Shown here: piece after piece, positions 35,065 to 44,238 of the stretch | Position numbering within the stretch: the stretch's first letter is position 1 | Layout of the letters: the number at the start of each line of letters is the position of its first letter | Source: Halanaerobium salsuginis | GTDB taxonomy: Bacteria; Bacillota; Halanaerobiia; Halanaerobiales; Halanaerobiaceae | Direction of reading: 5' to 3' | Length of the DNA: 64,000 bases | NCBI RefSeq assembly: GCF_900114545.1 | Contig: NZ_FOTI01000003.1 | Location: forward strand, 85,535 to 149,534 | Program-made: the position numbers and the translations under genes | The notes under the pieces: generated by a model | Databases searched by the model: none | The model's input: only the letters and a program-made list of their open reading frames with translations | What the model was told of the DNA's origin: nothing

Positions 35065-36103
35065 AGAAATTAAGTTAACAAGTTACAGTAAAACTTCTGG
35101 TTGAGCAGCTAAAATGGGACCAGATTCCCTGGCGCAAGTCTTGCGTCAAGTTGATTTTAAAACATTTGATAAAAAACTATTAGTTGGGCTTGATAAATCT
35201 GATGATGCAATTGCCTATCAGCTTAATAAGTCTCAGGTAATAGTACAGTCAGTTGATTTCTTTACACCGATTGTTGATGACCCTTATTTATTTGGTCAGA
35301 TTGCAGCAGCTAATGCCCTGAGTGATATTTATGCAATGGGCGCAGAACCAATACTGGCAATGAATATTGTCGGGTTTCCTTCCTGTCTGTCTGAAAATAT
35401 TTTAGCTAAAATACTGCAGGGTGGAGCTGCTAAGGTAGCAGAAGCCGGGGCAATTATTGCTGGCGGCCATACTATTCAAGATGACGAACCGAAGTATGGT
35501 TTGTCGGTTACTGGTCTTGTTGAACCAGCCAAACTATTAACAAATTCAGGTTGTCAGCCAGGTGATAAACTTATTTTAACCAAGCCATTAGGAATGGGAA
35601 TTATGGCAACTGCAATTAAAGCTGGTTTAGCAGAGGGGGGGTTAGAAAACGAAGTAGTAAAAGCTATGGCAGACTTAAATAAAACAGCTGCTAAAGTAAT
35701 GCAGAAAATTGGAGTTAATGCCTGTACCGATATAACAGGATTTGGTTTTCTAGGTCACAGTCTGGAGCTTGCAAAAGGAAGTAAAGTTGGAATTGAAATA
35801 TTTAGTCAAGATATTCCAATTTTTTCGGAAATAACAGAATATGCAGAAATGGGTCTTGTACCTGCTGGTGCATATACAAATAAAAATTATTTAGCAGATC
35901 AACTTACTCTAGCACCTGGTCTTGCCGAGACTACAAGTGATATTTTATTTGATCCCCAGACTTCAGGTGGTCTTTTAATCTCTGTATCATCAGCAAAAGT
36001 AGCTGATCTTTTAATAGAACTCTATGCAGCAGGAATTGAACAGGCTACTGTAGTTGGTGAAGTTTTTGCTAGCCCGAAGGGTGCTTTAATTGTAAAAAGT
36101 TAA
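35057..36103 (+). CDS. selD: Selenide, water dikinase SelD, itself a selenoprotein
   Basis: 348 residues from ATG 35057 with AAGGAGG upstream. The in-frame UGA at 35102-35104 is residue 16: TSGUAAKMGPDSL, in the place where other SelD proteins have Cys or Sec, followed by the essential Lys19. Reading from the downstream ATG (35114) instead would remove the catalytic residues. Downstream are the usual GGHTIQDDEPKYGLSVTG, DITGFGFLGH and FDPQTSGGLL motifs. SelD makes selenophosphate from selenide and ATP for SelA. It makes its own supply dependent on selenocysteine. Confidence 0.95.
35131..35147 (+). other. Candidate SECIS element of selD
   Basis: Seven-pair stem GGCGCAA / TTGCGTC (one G-T pair) with loop GTC; the loop guanine is 34 bases after the UGA. 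An alternative, weaker hairpin CCAG / CTGG at 35120-35132 also exists. Confidence 0.5.
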
Positions 36104-36189
36104 AATAAACTATGATAAGTTGATTAATCAACTATTTATTTGTAATTAATATTTTGTTTAAGACTATCTAAATTGAAAGAGGTATTTTT

Positions 36190-36459
36190 ATGGAAGAAAA
36201 GCAGAAATATAATTTGATAATTTTTAATTCTACTCATCAGGCTTTAGCAGCAGAAGATTTGCTATTAGCAGCCAATTGCAAATTTAACCTCGTTCCAATC
36301 TTACCAGAGATAAGTGCTGATTGTGGCCTGGCAATACGCTTTCAGATCGAGCAAACAGAAATTTTGAACTTATTAAAGCAAGCTAAAATTGAAATGGCAG
36401 GTTATTATAAAGTGGTTAAATCAGGAATTAATAAAAACATAACTCAATTAGAGATTTAG
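36190..36459 (+). CDS. DUF3343 putative Se/S carrier-like protein
   Basis: 89 residues, ATG after AAAGAGG. It carries IIFNSTHQALAAEDLLL and the Cys motif SADCGLAIRF typical of the DUF3343 family, annotated in databases as a putative selenium or sulfur carrier. Coming right after selD it may hold selenium for transfer. It ends just before a bidirectional terminator. Function is not proved. Confidence 0.82.
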   Translation: MEEKQKYNLIIFNSTHQALAAEDLLLAANCKFNLVPILPEISADCGLAIRFQIEQTEILNLLKQAKIEMAGYYKVVKSGINKNITQLEI

Positions 36460-36470
36460 TTAATGGTTAA

Positions 36471-36504
36471 TTAAAGTCTGGCTAAATAGCCAGACTTTAA
36501 TTTT
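36471..36504. terminator. Bidirectional terminator between convergent genes
   Basis: TTAAAGTCTGGCTA (36471-36484) pairs fully with TAGCCAGACTTTAA (36487-36500), two bases between. T and A runs lie on either side, so it can stop both the Se/S carrier gene and the convergent HAD gene. Confidence 0.88.
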
Positions 36505-37358
36505 TAAATACTATTGCTTAATTCAGCAACATCTTTAAATAAGTAATCATGATAATTGGCAGCTGAATTCTGCTGATTGAGCTGTTTAAGATCCGCCGCT
36601 GAAGTTTCTCCGCTTAGGACCAGTATCCCAGTAATTCCCGCTTCTTTTGCCATTTTCATATCAGTATAAAGCCGATCACCAACCATAGCCAGTTCTGATT
36701 TTTTAAGCTGAAAACGTTCCACTATGTAATTAACTGTTGTCTGGGCAGGCTTACCAATAATCTGGGGCCTTTTACCGGTTGAAGCAGCTAGAAGTTCGAT
36801 CATAGCACCACAATCTGGTTGAGTTCTACCACCTTTTAGAGGGCAAACTAAGTCAGGATGAGTAGCTACATAATCAACTCCGGCCAGAATTAAATCATGG
36901 GCTAACCAGAGTTTTTGATAGGTTAAGCTTTTATCAAAGCCGAGTACAACATAATCAACTGTAGCAGCTTTTTGACGTAAATTTTTTTCTTGATTAACTA
37001 TTGTATGGCCAAAACGTTCCATTTCTAACTTTAAAGATTCAGTTCCTAACAAAAATATTCGCTTGCCCTGTTTGTTTTTATTAGAATTAATCTTAGCATT
37101 TTTAGTGGTTAAATGAGCAGCTGTTATTTCGCCAGAATTAATTATTTTTTCTGGAGAAACATCAATTCCTAATTCAGCTAATTTTTGTTGATAATCAGCT
37201 CTATTTTTAGAAGAATTATTAGTTAAAAAAACAAAATCTTTTTGTTGTTTTTTTAACTTATTTAAAAAATCAAGGCTGCCTTTTAATAGTTTATTTTCAA
37301 GATAAATTGTCCCATCAAGATCAAGAATAAAGAAATTTATTTTAGCTAATTCAGTCAT
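36504..37358 (-). CDS. HAD-IIA family hydrolase (NagD-like phosphatase)
   Basis: 284 residues on the minus strand, starting at ATG 37358 (CAT at 37356-37358) after AAGGAG; the longer upstream start at 37424 has no Shine-Dalgarno. HAD motif I FFILDLDGTIYL, motif II FLTNNSS, the GKPAQTTVNYIVERF stretch and motif III/IV region AMVGDRLYTDMKMAKEAG are all present. The NagD/AraL group dephosphorylates sugar phosphates and phosphoglycolate-like compounds; the exact substrate is unknown. It is the only complete gene on the minus strand. Confidence 0.88.
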   Translation of the reverse strand: MTELAKINFFILDLDGTIYLENKLLKGSLDFLNKLKKQQKDFVFLTNNSSKNRADYQQKLAELGIDVSPEKIINSGEITAAHLTTKNAKINSNKNKQGKRIFLLGTESLKLEMERFGHTIVNQEKNLRQKAATVDYVVLGFDKSLTYQKLWLAHDLILAGVDYVATHPDLVCPLKGGRTQPDCGAMIELLAASTGKRPQIIGKPAQTTVNYIVERFQLKKSELAMVGDRLYTDMKMAKEAGITGILVLSGETSAADLKQLNQQNSAANYHDYLFKDVAELSNSI

Positions 37359-37595
37359 TTTGCCACTCCTTATGCAATTATTATTATTGAGTTTGATTAT
37401 ATTAAAAGCTGTTCTAAAAAACAAGTATTTTTCAGAATAAAAATAGTTTTAAAGATATTTATATTTATTTAATTTGGCAAATATTTATATTCAAGTTAGC
37501 AGATAACAAAAATTAATACCTATTAAAAAATAGATGCTGGCTCTATTTTAAATTTGTTTCAAGCTTAAACTGTAAGAAAATAAGGGGGAACTAAA

Positions 37596-38549
37596 GTGAA
37601 GAAGTTCAGCAGGATAATGGTTTTAATGGTAATATTTTTAATGTTTTCTGGTCTTTTTGCAACTGTTGCTGCTCAGGATAAGATTGTTTTAGGCTTTTCA
37701 CAGGTTGGAGCAGAAAGTGAGTGGAGAACTGCTAATACAGAATCGATTAAAAATGCTGTAGCTAATGATCCTAGAATAGAACTTAAATTTTCTGATGCTC
37801 AGCAAAAACAGCAAAACCAGATTAAAGCAATTAGATCTTTTATTGCTCAGGGCGTAGATGTTATTTCATTTTCTCCAGTTGTACAGACAGGCTGGACAAC
37901 TGTCTTAGAAGAAGCCAAGGCAGCTGGGATTCCAGTTGTTTTAACTGATCGTAAGGTTGACTCTGACGAATCTCTTTATGTTACTTTAGTTGGATCTGAC
38001 TTTGTAGAAGAAGGACGTAAAGCAGGAGCCTGGTTGGCTCAAGCTATGAATGGTCAAGCTAATATAGTTGAACTACAGGGTACAGTTGGTTCTGCACCTG
38101 CAATTGACCGTAAAGCAGGTTTTGAACAAATTATTCAACATTTTCCTAATTTAAAAATTATTAGAACTCAGAGTGGTGACTTTACTAGATCAAAAGGAAA
38201 AGAAGTTATGGAATCTTTCCTAAAAGCAGAAGGAGAAAATATTGATGCCTTATTTTCTCATAATGATGATATGGCAATTGGAGCAATCCAGGCAATTGAA
38301 GAATATGGTTTAAAACCAGGGGAAGATATTAAAATTGTTTCCATCGATGGTGTAAGAGGTGCCTTTGAAGCTATGATTCAGGGTAAATTAAATTGTACAG
38401 TTGAATGTAATCCATTACTTGGTCCTCAATTAGTAGAGATAGTTAAAGGTGTAGTAGATGGCAAAGAATTTCCTAAATATATACCTGTTAAAGAAAATAT
38501 TTATGTTCAATCACAGGCTAAAGAAGTCTTTTCAGAACGTAAATATTAA
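37596..38549 (+). CDS. ytfQ: Sugar ABC transporter substrate-binding protein (YtfQ-like)
   Basis: 317 residues from GTG after AAGGGGGAA. There is a Sec signal peptide (about 1-26), followed by a periplasmic-binding fold beginning KIVLGFSQVGAESEWRTANTESIK, with the GVDVISFSPVVQTGW and FSHNDDMAIGAIQAIEEYG regions typical of YtfQ. In E. coli YtfQ binds galactofuranose; here another sugar is possible. It is first of a four-gene transporter set. Confidence 0.85.
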   Translation: MKKFSRIMVLMVIFLMFSGLFATVAAQDKIVLGFSQVGAESEWRTANTESIKNAVANDPRIELKFSDAQQKQQNQIKAIRSFIAQGVDVISFSPVVQTGWTTVLEEAKAAGIPVVLTDRKVDSDESLYVTLVGSDFVEEGRKAGAWLAQAMNGQANIVELQGTVGSAPAIDRKAGFEQIIQHFPNLKIIRTQSGDFTRSKGKEVMESFLKAEGENIDALFSHNDDMAIGAIQAIEEYGLKPGEDIKIVSIDGVRGAFEAMIQGKLNCTVECNPLLGPQLVEIVKGVVDGKEFPKYIPVKENIYVQSQAKEVFSERKY

Positions 38550-38619
38550 TTACTGAAACGAGCCAGCGTCTATTTTTTATCGGGTATTAAAATCTATTGA
38601 TTTTGAGGAGGATGAAGTA

Positions 38620-40134
38620 ATGGCAGCGGCAGAACCAATTATTAAAATGGCAAAGATTGAAAAGTCTTTTCCTGGTGTTAAAGCTCTGCAGCAGGTTGAC
38701 TTTGAATTAGCTGCTGGGGAAATTCATGGCTTAATGGGAGAAAATGGAGCTGGTAAATCTACTTTAATTAAAGTTCTAACGGGAGTTTATAAAGCTGACT
38801 CTGGTCAGATATTTTTAGATGGACGGCCAATTAGAATTAAATCGCCTGAACATGCTCAAAAAATTGGGATCAGCACTGTTTATCAGGAGGTTAATCTTTG
38901 TCCCAATCTTTCAGTAGCGGAGAATATTTTTATTGGACGAGAACCTATAAAAAATGGAAGAATCGACTGGAAAAAAATAAAAAATGAAGCTGAAACGGTT
39001 TTAGATAAATTTGATTTAAAGATAGATGTTGACCGCAAACTCTCTTTTTATTCAGTCGCAGTTCAACAGATGGTAGCAATTGCCAGAGCTTTAATAATTT
39101 CAGCTAAAGTAATTATTCTGGATGAACCAACTGCTAGTCTTGATACAGATGAAACTAATAAGTTATTTGAAGTAATGCGGCAGTTGAAATCCGAAGGAAT
39201 AGCTATTATTTATATTACCCACTTTTTAAATAATGTTTATGAAATAACTGATCGAATTACTATTTTAAGAAATGGAGAATTAATTGATACCTGTTTAACC
39301 GAATCTTTACCCAGAATTGAGCTGATTTCTAAAATGATAGGTAAAGATCTTGAACAAATTAAAGAGATGGAGAATTATAGTAAAAATATTGGTGAAAATA
39401 ATAAAGTTCTTTTAAAAGCTGAAGGTCTAGCAAGTAAAGGTAATATTGAGGCTTTTGATTTAGAACTAAAAGAAGGCGAAGTACTTGGTTTAGCAGGATT
39501 GCTAGGAGCTGGCAGAACAGAGATGGTCGAATTATTATTTGGTTTAAATAAAGCTGATCAGGGACGAATAATTATTGATGGCAAGGAAGTTAAACTAAAT
39601 TCTCCTAAAGATGCTGTTGATTATAAGATAGCACTTTGCCCTGAAAATAGAAAAGAGGCAGGGCTGATTGGTAATTTATCAGTTAGAGAAAATATTATTC
39701 TAGCTCTCCAGGTTACACGTGGTTGGTTTAGAAAACTGTCCCAGGCGCGGCAGTTAGAAATAGCTCAAAAATATATTGATTTAATTAATATTAAGACACC
39801 TGATACTGAGCAATTAGTCAAAAATTTAAGTGGTGGTAATCAGCAAAAAGTAGTGCTGGCCCGCTGGCTGGCAATTAATCCAGATCTGCTTATTCTGGAT
39901 GAACCTACTAAAGGGATTGATATTGGAACTAAAGCTGATATTCAAAAATTGGTGCTTGAACTGGCCAGTGGTGAGGGAATGAGTGTAGTTTTTATTTCTT
40001 CTGAAATTGAAGAAGTTACTAGAATCAGTCAGAGGGTTGTAGTTTTATGTGATAGAGCTAAAATAGCTGAGTTAACCGGAAGCGAAATTAATCAAAAAGA
40101 AATAATGTATCGTATTGCAGGAGGTGAAGCTTGA
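38620..40134 (+). CDS. ytfR: Sugar ABC transporter ATP-binding protein (YtfR-like)
   Basis: 504 residues with two nucleotide-binding domains. The first has Walker A GENGAGKST (about 41-49) and LDEPTASLD; the second has the usual degenerate GLLGAGRTEM, then SGGNQQKVVLARWL and LDEPTKGID. This doubled form is characteristic of ribose/galactofuranose-type transporters. ATG follows GAGGAGGATG. The stop precedes the next start by one base. Confidence 0.9.
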   Translation: MAAAEPIIKMAKIEKSFPGVKALQQVDFELAAGEIHGLMGENGAGKSTLIKVLTGVYKADSGQIFLDGRPIRIKSPEHAQKIGISTVYQEVNLCPNLSVAENIFIGREPIKNGRIDWKKIKNEAETVLDKFDLKIDVDRKLSFYSVAVQQMVAIARALIISAKVIILDEPTASLDTDETNKLFEVMRQLKSEGIAIIYITHFLNNVYEITDRITILRNGELIDTCLTESLPRIELISKMIGKDLEQIKEMENYSKNIGENNKVLLKAEGLASKGNIEAFDLELKEGEVLGLAGLLGAGRTEMVELLFGLNKADQGRIIIDGKEVKLNSPKDAVDYKIALCPENRKEAGLIGNLSVRENIILALQVTRGWFRKLSQARQLEIAQKYIDLINIKTPDTEQLVKNLSGGNQQKVVLARWLAINPDLLILDEPTKGIDIGTKADIQKLVLELASGEGMSVVFISSEIEEVTRISQRVVVLCDRAKIAELTGSEINQKEIMYRIAGGEA

Positions 40135-40135
40135 G

Positions 40136-41191
40136 GTGGATTCAGTTAAACATAAATTAATTAAATTTCGTAATTCAAAGGCATTTACTCCTCTCTTAGC
40201 TCTTATCTTTTTATTTATTTTTAATTTTTTCTATATTGATGGATTTTTTCAAATTGAAATTAAAGATGGTAGATTATTTGGTTATTTGATTGATATTCTT
40301 AATCGTGGTGCTCCTTTGATGATCATTGCAATTGGGATGACTTTAGTTATCGCTACAGAAGGTATTGACTTATCTGTAGGAGCTGTTGTTGCGATAGCAG
40401 GAGCCGTTGCTGCCAGCCTGATTGGAGGAGAAATGCAGATTACTCCAGCGGGAGAAATAGTCTATGAAACAGTTACTACTGTACCGGTGGCAGTTTTAGC
40501 AGCACTGGTAGTTGCTGCAGTTTTTGGAATGTGGAATGGTTTTTTAGTTAGCAGCTTAAAAATACCAGCTATTGTTGCTACTTTAATCTTGATGGTTGCT
40601 GGCCGAGGAGTGGCTCAGTTAATTACTAAAGGCCAGATTATAACTATTTATTATGAGCCTTATTTTGTCATTGGTCAGGGTTATCTATTAGGAATACCAG
40701 TAGCAATTTTTATTGTGGCAGCAGTTTTGTTAATTGTGGGTTTACTAATGCGCAAAACAGCACTGGGGTTATTTATTGAAAGTATTGGTAGTAATGATGT
40801 AGCAAGTAGATATATCGGAATTAAAGAAAAGCAAATCAAATTTATTGTTTATATTTTTAGTGCTATTTGTGCTGCAATTGCTGGTTTAATTATAACTTCA
40901 AATGTGAAAGCAGCTGATGCTAATAATGCTGGTCTCTGGATGGAATTGGATGCAATTTTATCAGTTGTTATGGGTGGTAATTCACTTCAGGGTGGTAAAT
41001 TTTCAATTGTATCTAGTGTAATTGGAGCATTGGTTGTCCAGACTTTAACTACAACAGTTTATGCTGCCGGGATTACACCAGAAGTTAACTTAGTTATTAA
41101 AGGCTTTGTAGTTTTAATAATAGTTATTCTTAAGTCAGATATTTTTAAAGAAAAACTTAATTTGTTGGTACAGAGAGGTGATAGGGTATGA
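40136..41191 (+). CDS. ytfT: Sugar ABC transporter permease (YtfT-like)
   Basis: About 351 residues. GTG 40136 is one base past the ATPase stop and 11 bases after AGGAGG; the in-frame TTG at 40115 lies inside the Shine-Dalgarno region. About ten membrane segments with the ribose-type permease motifs GMTLVIATEGIDLSVGAVVAI and GMWNGFLVSSLKIPAIVATLI. It pairs with the second permease at 41188, which overlaps by four bases (ATGA). Confidence 0.87.
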   Translation: MDSVKHKLIKFRNSKAFTPLLALIFLFIFNFFYIDGFFQIEIKDGRLFGYLIDILNRGAPLMIIAIGMTLVIATEGIDLSVGAVVAIAGAVAASLIGGEMQITPAGEIVYETVTTVPVAVLAALVVAAVFGMWNGFLVSSLKIPAIVATLILMVAGRGVAQLITKGQIITIYYEPYFVIGQGYLLGIPVAIFIVAAVLLIVGLLMRKTALGLFIESIGSNDVASRYIGIKEKQIKFIVYIFSAICAAIAGLIITSNVKAADANNAGLWMELDAILSVVMGGNSLQGGKFSIVSSVIGALVVQTLTTTVYAAGITPEVNLVIKGFVVLIIVILKSDIFKEKLNLLVQRGDRV

Positions 41192-42168
41192 TTAATAAAA
41201 TATTAAGCACTAAAAACTTATCCCTTAAAATAACTATTACCTTATTTGTAGTCAGCTTTTTAATTTGTTCTTTAATTTATCCAGGCTTTTTTTCCTGGCA
41301 GAATTTTTTTAATCTATTTATTGATAACTCATTTTTATTAATTACTGCAATTGGAATGACTTTTGTTATCTTGACAGGTGGAATAGATCTTTCCGTTGGT
41401 TCTGTAATTGCTTTTGTATCTATGGTGATTGCTTTTTTGCTTCAGCAGGGTTTAAATGCCTTTATTGTAATTCCACTGGGAGTTATGATTGGAGGATGTT
41501 TTGGAGCAATTATGGGTCTAATTATTCAAAAATTTAAAGTCCAACCGTTTATTGTTACTTTAGCTGGGATGTTTTTAATTAGGGGCCTTAGTTTTCTAAT
41601 TAGTGTTGAATCAATTAGTATTAAAGATCCTATTTTTAATCGAATTGCTAATTATCATATTCCAATTGCTGGAGGAGCAATTTCTGTCAATGTTGTTCTG
41701 TCTCTGGTAGTTCTAGCGCTAGGAATGTATCTGGCTCATTTTACTAAATTTGGTCGGACAGTTTATGCAATTGGAGGAGATGAAGAATCTGCTCAGCTAA
41801 TGGGTTTAAAAGTTGGCCGTACTAAGGTGCTTGTTTATACACTAAATGGTCTTTGTTCAGGTTTAGCTGGAGTTGCTTTTAGCCTGTATATGTTATCTGG
41901 CTATGGCTTGCATGCTGAAGGACTTGAAATGGATTCTATTGCTTCTGTAGTAATTGGTGGAACTCTTCTTACAGGTGGATCAGGCTTCGTTTTCGGGACC
42001 TTATTTGGAGTTCTCATTCAGGGTTTAATTCAGACAGTAATTATGTTTCAGGGAACTTTAAGTTCCTGGTGGACTAAAATATTTGTTGGTATTTTGTTGT
42101 TTGTTTTTATTGTACTTCAAAAAGTTATTTCTAATATGAAAACAACTAAAAATGAATTTAATAATTAA
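41188..42168 (+). CDS. yjfF: Sugar ABC transporter permease (YjfF-like)
   Basis: 326 residues, ATG overlapping the previous stop (ATGA). About nine to ten membrane segments; GMTFVILTGGIDLSVGSVIAF and KFKVQPFIVTLAGMFLIRG are typical. YtfT and YjfF form the membrane pore of the transporter. A strong hairpin follows, ending the operon. Confidence 0.88.
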   Translation: MINKILSTKNLSLKITITLFVVSFLICSLIYPGFFSWQNFFNLFIDNSFLLITAIGMTFVILTGGIDLSVGSVIAFVSMVIAFLLQQGLNAFIVIPLGVMIGGCFGAIMGLIIQKFKVQPFIVTLAGMFLIRGLSFLISVESISIKDPIFNRIANYHIPIAGGAISVNVVLSLVVLALGMYLAHFTKFGRTVYAIGGDEESAQLMGLKVGRTKVLVYTLNGLCSGLAGVAFSLYMLSGYGLHAEGLEMDSIASVVIGGTLLTGGSGFVFGTLFGVLIQGLIQTVIMFQGTLSSWWTKIFVGILLFVFIVLQKVISNMKTTKNEFNN

Positions 42169-42189
42169 TCAAATATTTAGTCAGCCCTA

Positions 42190-42238
42190 CAGCTGGTCCG
42201 GATTAGCTATTTCTTAGCCCGGGCCAGCTGCTTTTTAT
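42190..42238 (+). terminator. Terminator after the ytf operon
   Basis: CAGCTGGTCCGG (42190-42201) pairs with CCGGGCCAGCTG (42219-42230), one G-T pair, followed by CTTTTTAT. Confidence 0.85.
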
Positions 42239-42278
42239 AGCGAAATTAACCTAAAAAGATTTAAATTAAGCTCCAGTA

Positions 42279-42307
42279 TTGACAGCAGTGTATAGTTACT
42301 ATACAAT
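42279..42307 (+). promoter_or_regulatory. Sigma-A promoter with overlapping MarR operator
   Basis: Perfect -35 TTGACA, a 17-base spacer and -10 TACAAT. The palindrome TGTATAGTTACTATACA (42289-42305) covers the spacer and the -10, so a bound repressor would block RNA polymerase. The ATG lies only ten bases after the -10. Confidence 0.88.
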
Positions 42308-42316
42308 ATTTACATA

Positions 42317-42754
42317 ATGAAAAACTTAACTAAATTGAGTGAATTATTTTTAAACGTAATCACTGATTTTGCTGAACAAGATACAGCTGCCCGTACATTT
42401 GGAACTGGAGTTAAACTGTATCATTCTGAAATTCATATGCTGCAGGAGATTAAAGCAAATCCAGAACTTCATATTTCAGCTCTAGCCAGACTTTTGGAAA
42501 TAACTAGAGGAGCTGCTGCTCAGACTATTGATCGTCTAGTCAAAAAAGAAATGTTAACTAAACAAAGAAGTTCTGAAAATCAAACTCAGGTACTGATGGA
42601 GTTAACTGATCAGGGGGAAATTGCCTGTCAGAATCATGAACAACTGCATCAGCAGCATCAGGCAAGAATCGTCAGCCTTTTAGAAAATTCTTCAGCAGCA
42701 GAACAGCAATTTTTAGCTGAATTTTTACACAGATTTAAGAAATCGTTTAAATAA
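42317..42754 (+). CDS. MarR family transcriptional regulator
   Basis: 145 residues. The helix-turn-helix region is HISALARLLEITRGAAAQTIDRLVKKEML with the wing QTQVLMELTDQGE. No ribosome binding site precedes ATG, and the start is 10 bases after the -10, so the transcript is probably leaderless. The same palindrome lies before this gene and before the following efflux gene, indicating autoregulation and control of efflux. The inducer is not known. Confidence 0.9.
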   Translation: MKNLTKLSELFLNVITDFAEQDTAARTFGTGVKLYHSEIHMLQEIKANPELHISALARLLEITRGAAAQTIDRLVKKEMLTKQRSSENQTQVLMELTDQGEIACQNHEQLHQQHQARIVSLLENSSAAEQQFLAEFLHRFKKSFK

Positions 42755-42831
42755 TAATTTTCTATAATTAAAATTAACCAAATAGGTTTATTTATAAGCA
42801 TTTAAAATGAAAAATGTTTAGTTTAAGCTAG

Positions 42832-42850
42832 TTGTATAGATACTATACAA
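42832..42850 (+). promoter_or_regulatory. MarR operator upstream of the MFS gene
   Basis: TTGTATAG-ATA-CTATACAA, a 19-base palindrome sharing TGTATAG...CTATACA with the marR operator. It is 26 bases before the MFS ATG. Confidence 0.85.
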
Positions 42851-42876
42851 AACAAATTTAAGGAAGCTGATATAAA

Positions 42877-44076
42877 ATGTTAAATAAATTTCAACAAACT
42901 GATAAACCTGGTCTCAAGAATTGGCAGTTGATTTTAATGGCAGTCATCTGTGGAGTAACAGTTGCTAATCTTTATTATATTCAGCCATTAGAAGCACAGC
43001 TGGCAGCAACTTTTACTGTTCCTGAATCTGCAATTGGAATTATAGTAATGGTTACTCAGTTAGGGTATGCACTTGGCTTGCTGCTTTTTGTACCACTGGG
43101 AGATATTGCAGAACGTAAACGTATAATCATGTTAATGCTGGCTCTGGTTAGTTTGTTTTTAGTATTAGTAGCAATAGTGCCGACATATATTTCTTTAATT
43201 ATAGTTATGTTTGCAGTTGGTCTGACAACTATTATTCCCCAGTTGATTTTACCTTATGCTGCTCAACTTTCTTCTCCTGAAAAGCAGGGGGAAAATATCG
43301 GAATTGTAATGAGTGGATTGCTGATCGGAATTTTATTATCAAGAACTTTTAGTGGTTTGCTAGGAGATTTATTTCCCTGGCAGATAGTATATTTATTAGC
43401 AGGTCTAATTGGTGTTTTATTATTTATTTTAATAGCTTTGTTTTTTCCGCGAGTTGAAGTTAAGGCAGAGCTTAGTTATTTAGAACTTTTAAGATCAATT
43501 CCTGCTTTGATTAAAGAGGAAAGTTTGCTTAGAGAGGCAGCCTTAAATGGATTTTTTATGTTTGGTTCCTTTAATATCTTCTGGACATCACTAATTTTTT
43601 TATTAAAATCACCAGTTTATAATTTAGGCAGTAAAGAAGCTGGCTTATTTGGCTTAGCCGGAGCTGCTGGTGCTGGTGCTGCTCCTTTAATTGGTAAACT
43701 AGGTGATCGAAAAAGCCCTACTTTTGTTGTTGGAATTGGAGTATTACTATCTACTTTTGCTTATTTAATATTTAGCTTTTTGGGTTTTAAAATTTGGGGT
43801 TTAATAATTGGAGTTATTCTGCTCGATTTGGGAAATCAATTTGGCCAGGTATCTAATCAGGCACGTATCCAGCTGTTGGGAGACCAATCACGAAGTAGGA
43901 ATACAACCATCTTTATGTTCAGTTACTTTATAGGAGGAGCAGCTGCTTCTTTTTTAGGAACTTTATGCTGGCAATACTTTGGTTGGTTTGGTGTCTGTTT
44001 ACTCGGATTAACTTTTCAGATTATAGCAGTAATAATCCATACTTATTATCAGCTTAAGCCGGTTCAGCTGGACTAG
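42877..44076 (+). CDS. MFS family efflux transporter
   Basis: 399 residues with about twelve membrane segments. The motif-A stretch is LGYALGLLLFVPLGDIAERKRII, and VANLYYIQPLEAQLAATF at the N terminus is typical of a YgaY/DHA1-like group. Controlled by the adjacent MarR through a common operator. Likely exports a toxic compound sensed by the MarR protein (inference). ATG 42877 is weakly preceded by AAGGAAG. Confidence 0.85.
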   Translation: MLNKFQQTDKPGLKNWQLILMAVICGVTVANLYYIQPLEAQLAATFTVPESAIGIIVMVTQLGYALGLLLFVPLGDIAERKRIIMLMLALVSLFLVLVAIVPTYISLIIVMFAVGLTTIIPQLILPYAAQLSSPEKQGENIGIVMSGLLIGILLSRTFSGLLGDLFPWQIVYLLAGLIGVLLFILIALFFPRVEVKAELSYLELLRSIPALIKEESLLREAALNGFFMFGSFNIFWTSLIFLLKSPVYNLGSKEAGLFGLAGAAGAGAAPLIGKLGDRKSPTFVVGIGVLLSTFAYLIFSFLGFKIWGLIIGVILLDLGNQFGQVSNQARIQLLGDQSRSRNTTIFMFSYFIGGAAASFLGTLCWQYFGWFGVCLLGLTFQIIAVIIHTYYQLKPVQLD

Positions 44077-44238
44077 ACTTTCTCTTAATTATTTTAACCT
44101 GGAATTTACTTATTAGTAATTAAACTGTAACAATAAGTAGTTAAACTTAACAGGTAAGGTCATTAATTTACTCAATTAGATTCAAAAATGAGTAAGACCA
44201 ATTTTAATTAAAATAATTAAAGGAGAGTAGATTAGTAC

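Noticed and set aside
35114..36103. selD starting at the internal ATG
   Set aside because: That start lacks the catalytic Sec and Lys region and a Shine-Dalgarno; ATG 35057 has AAGGAGG.
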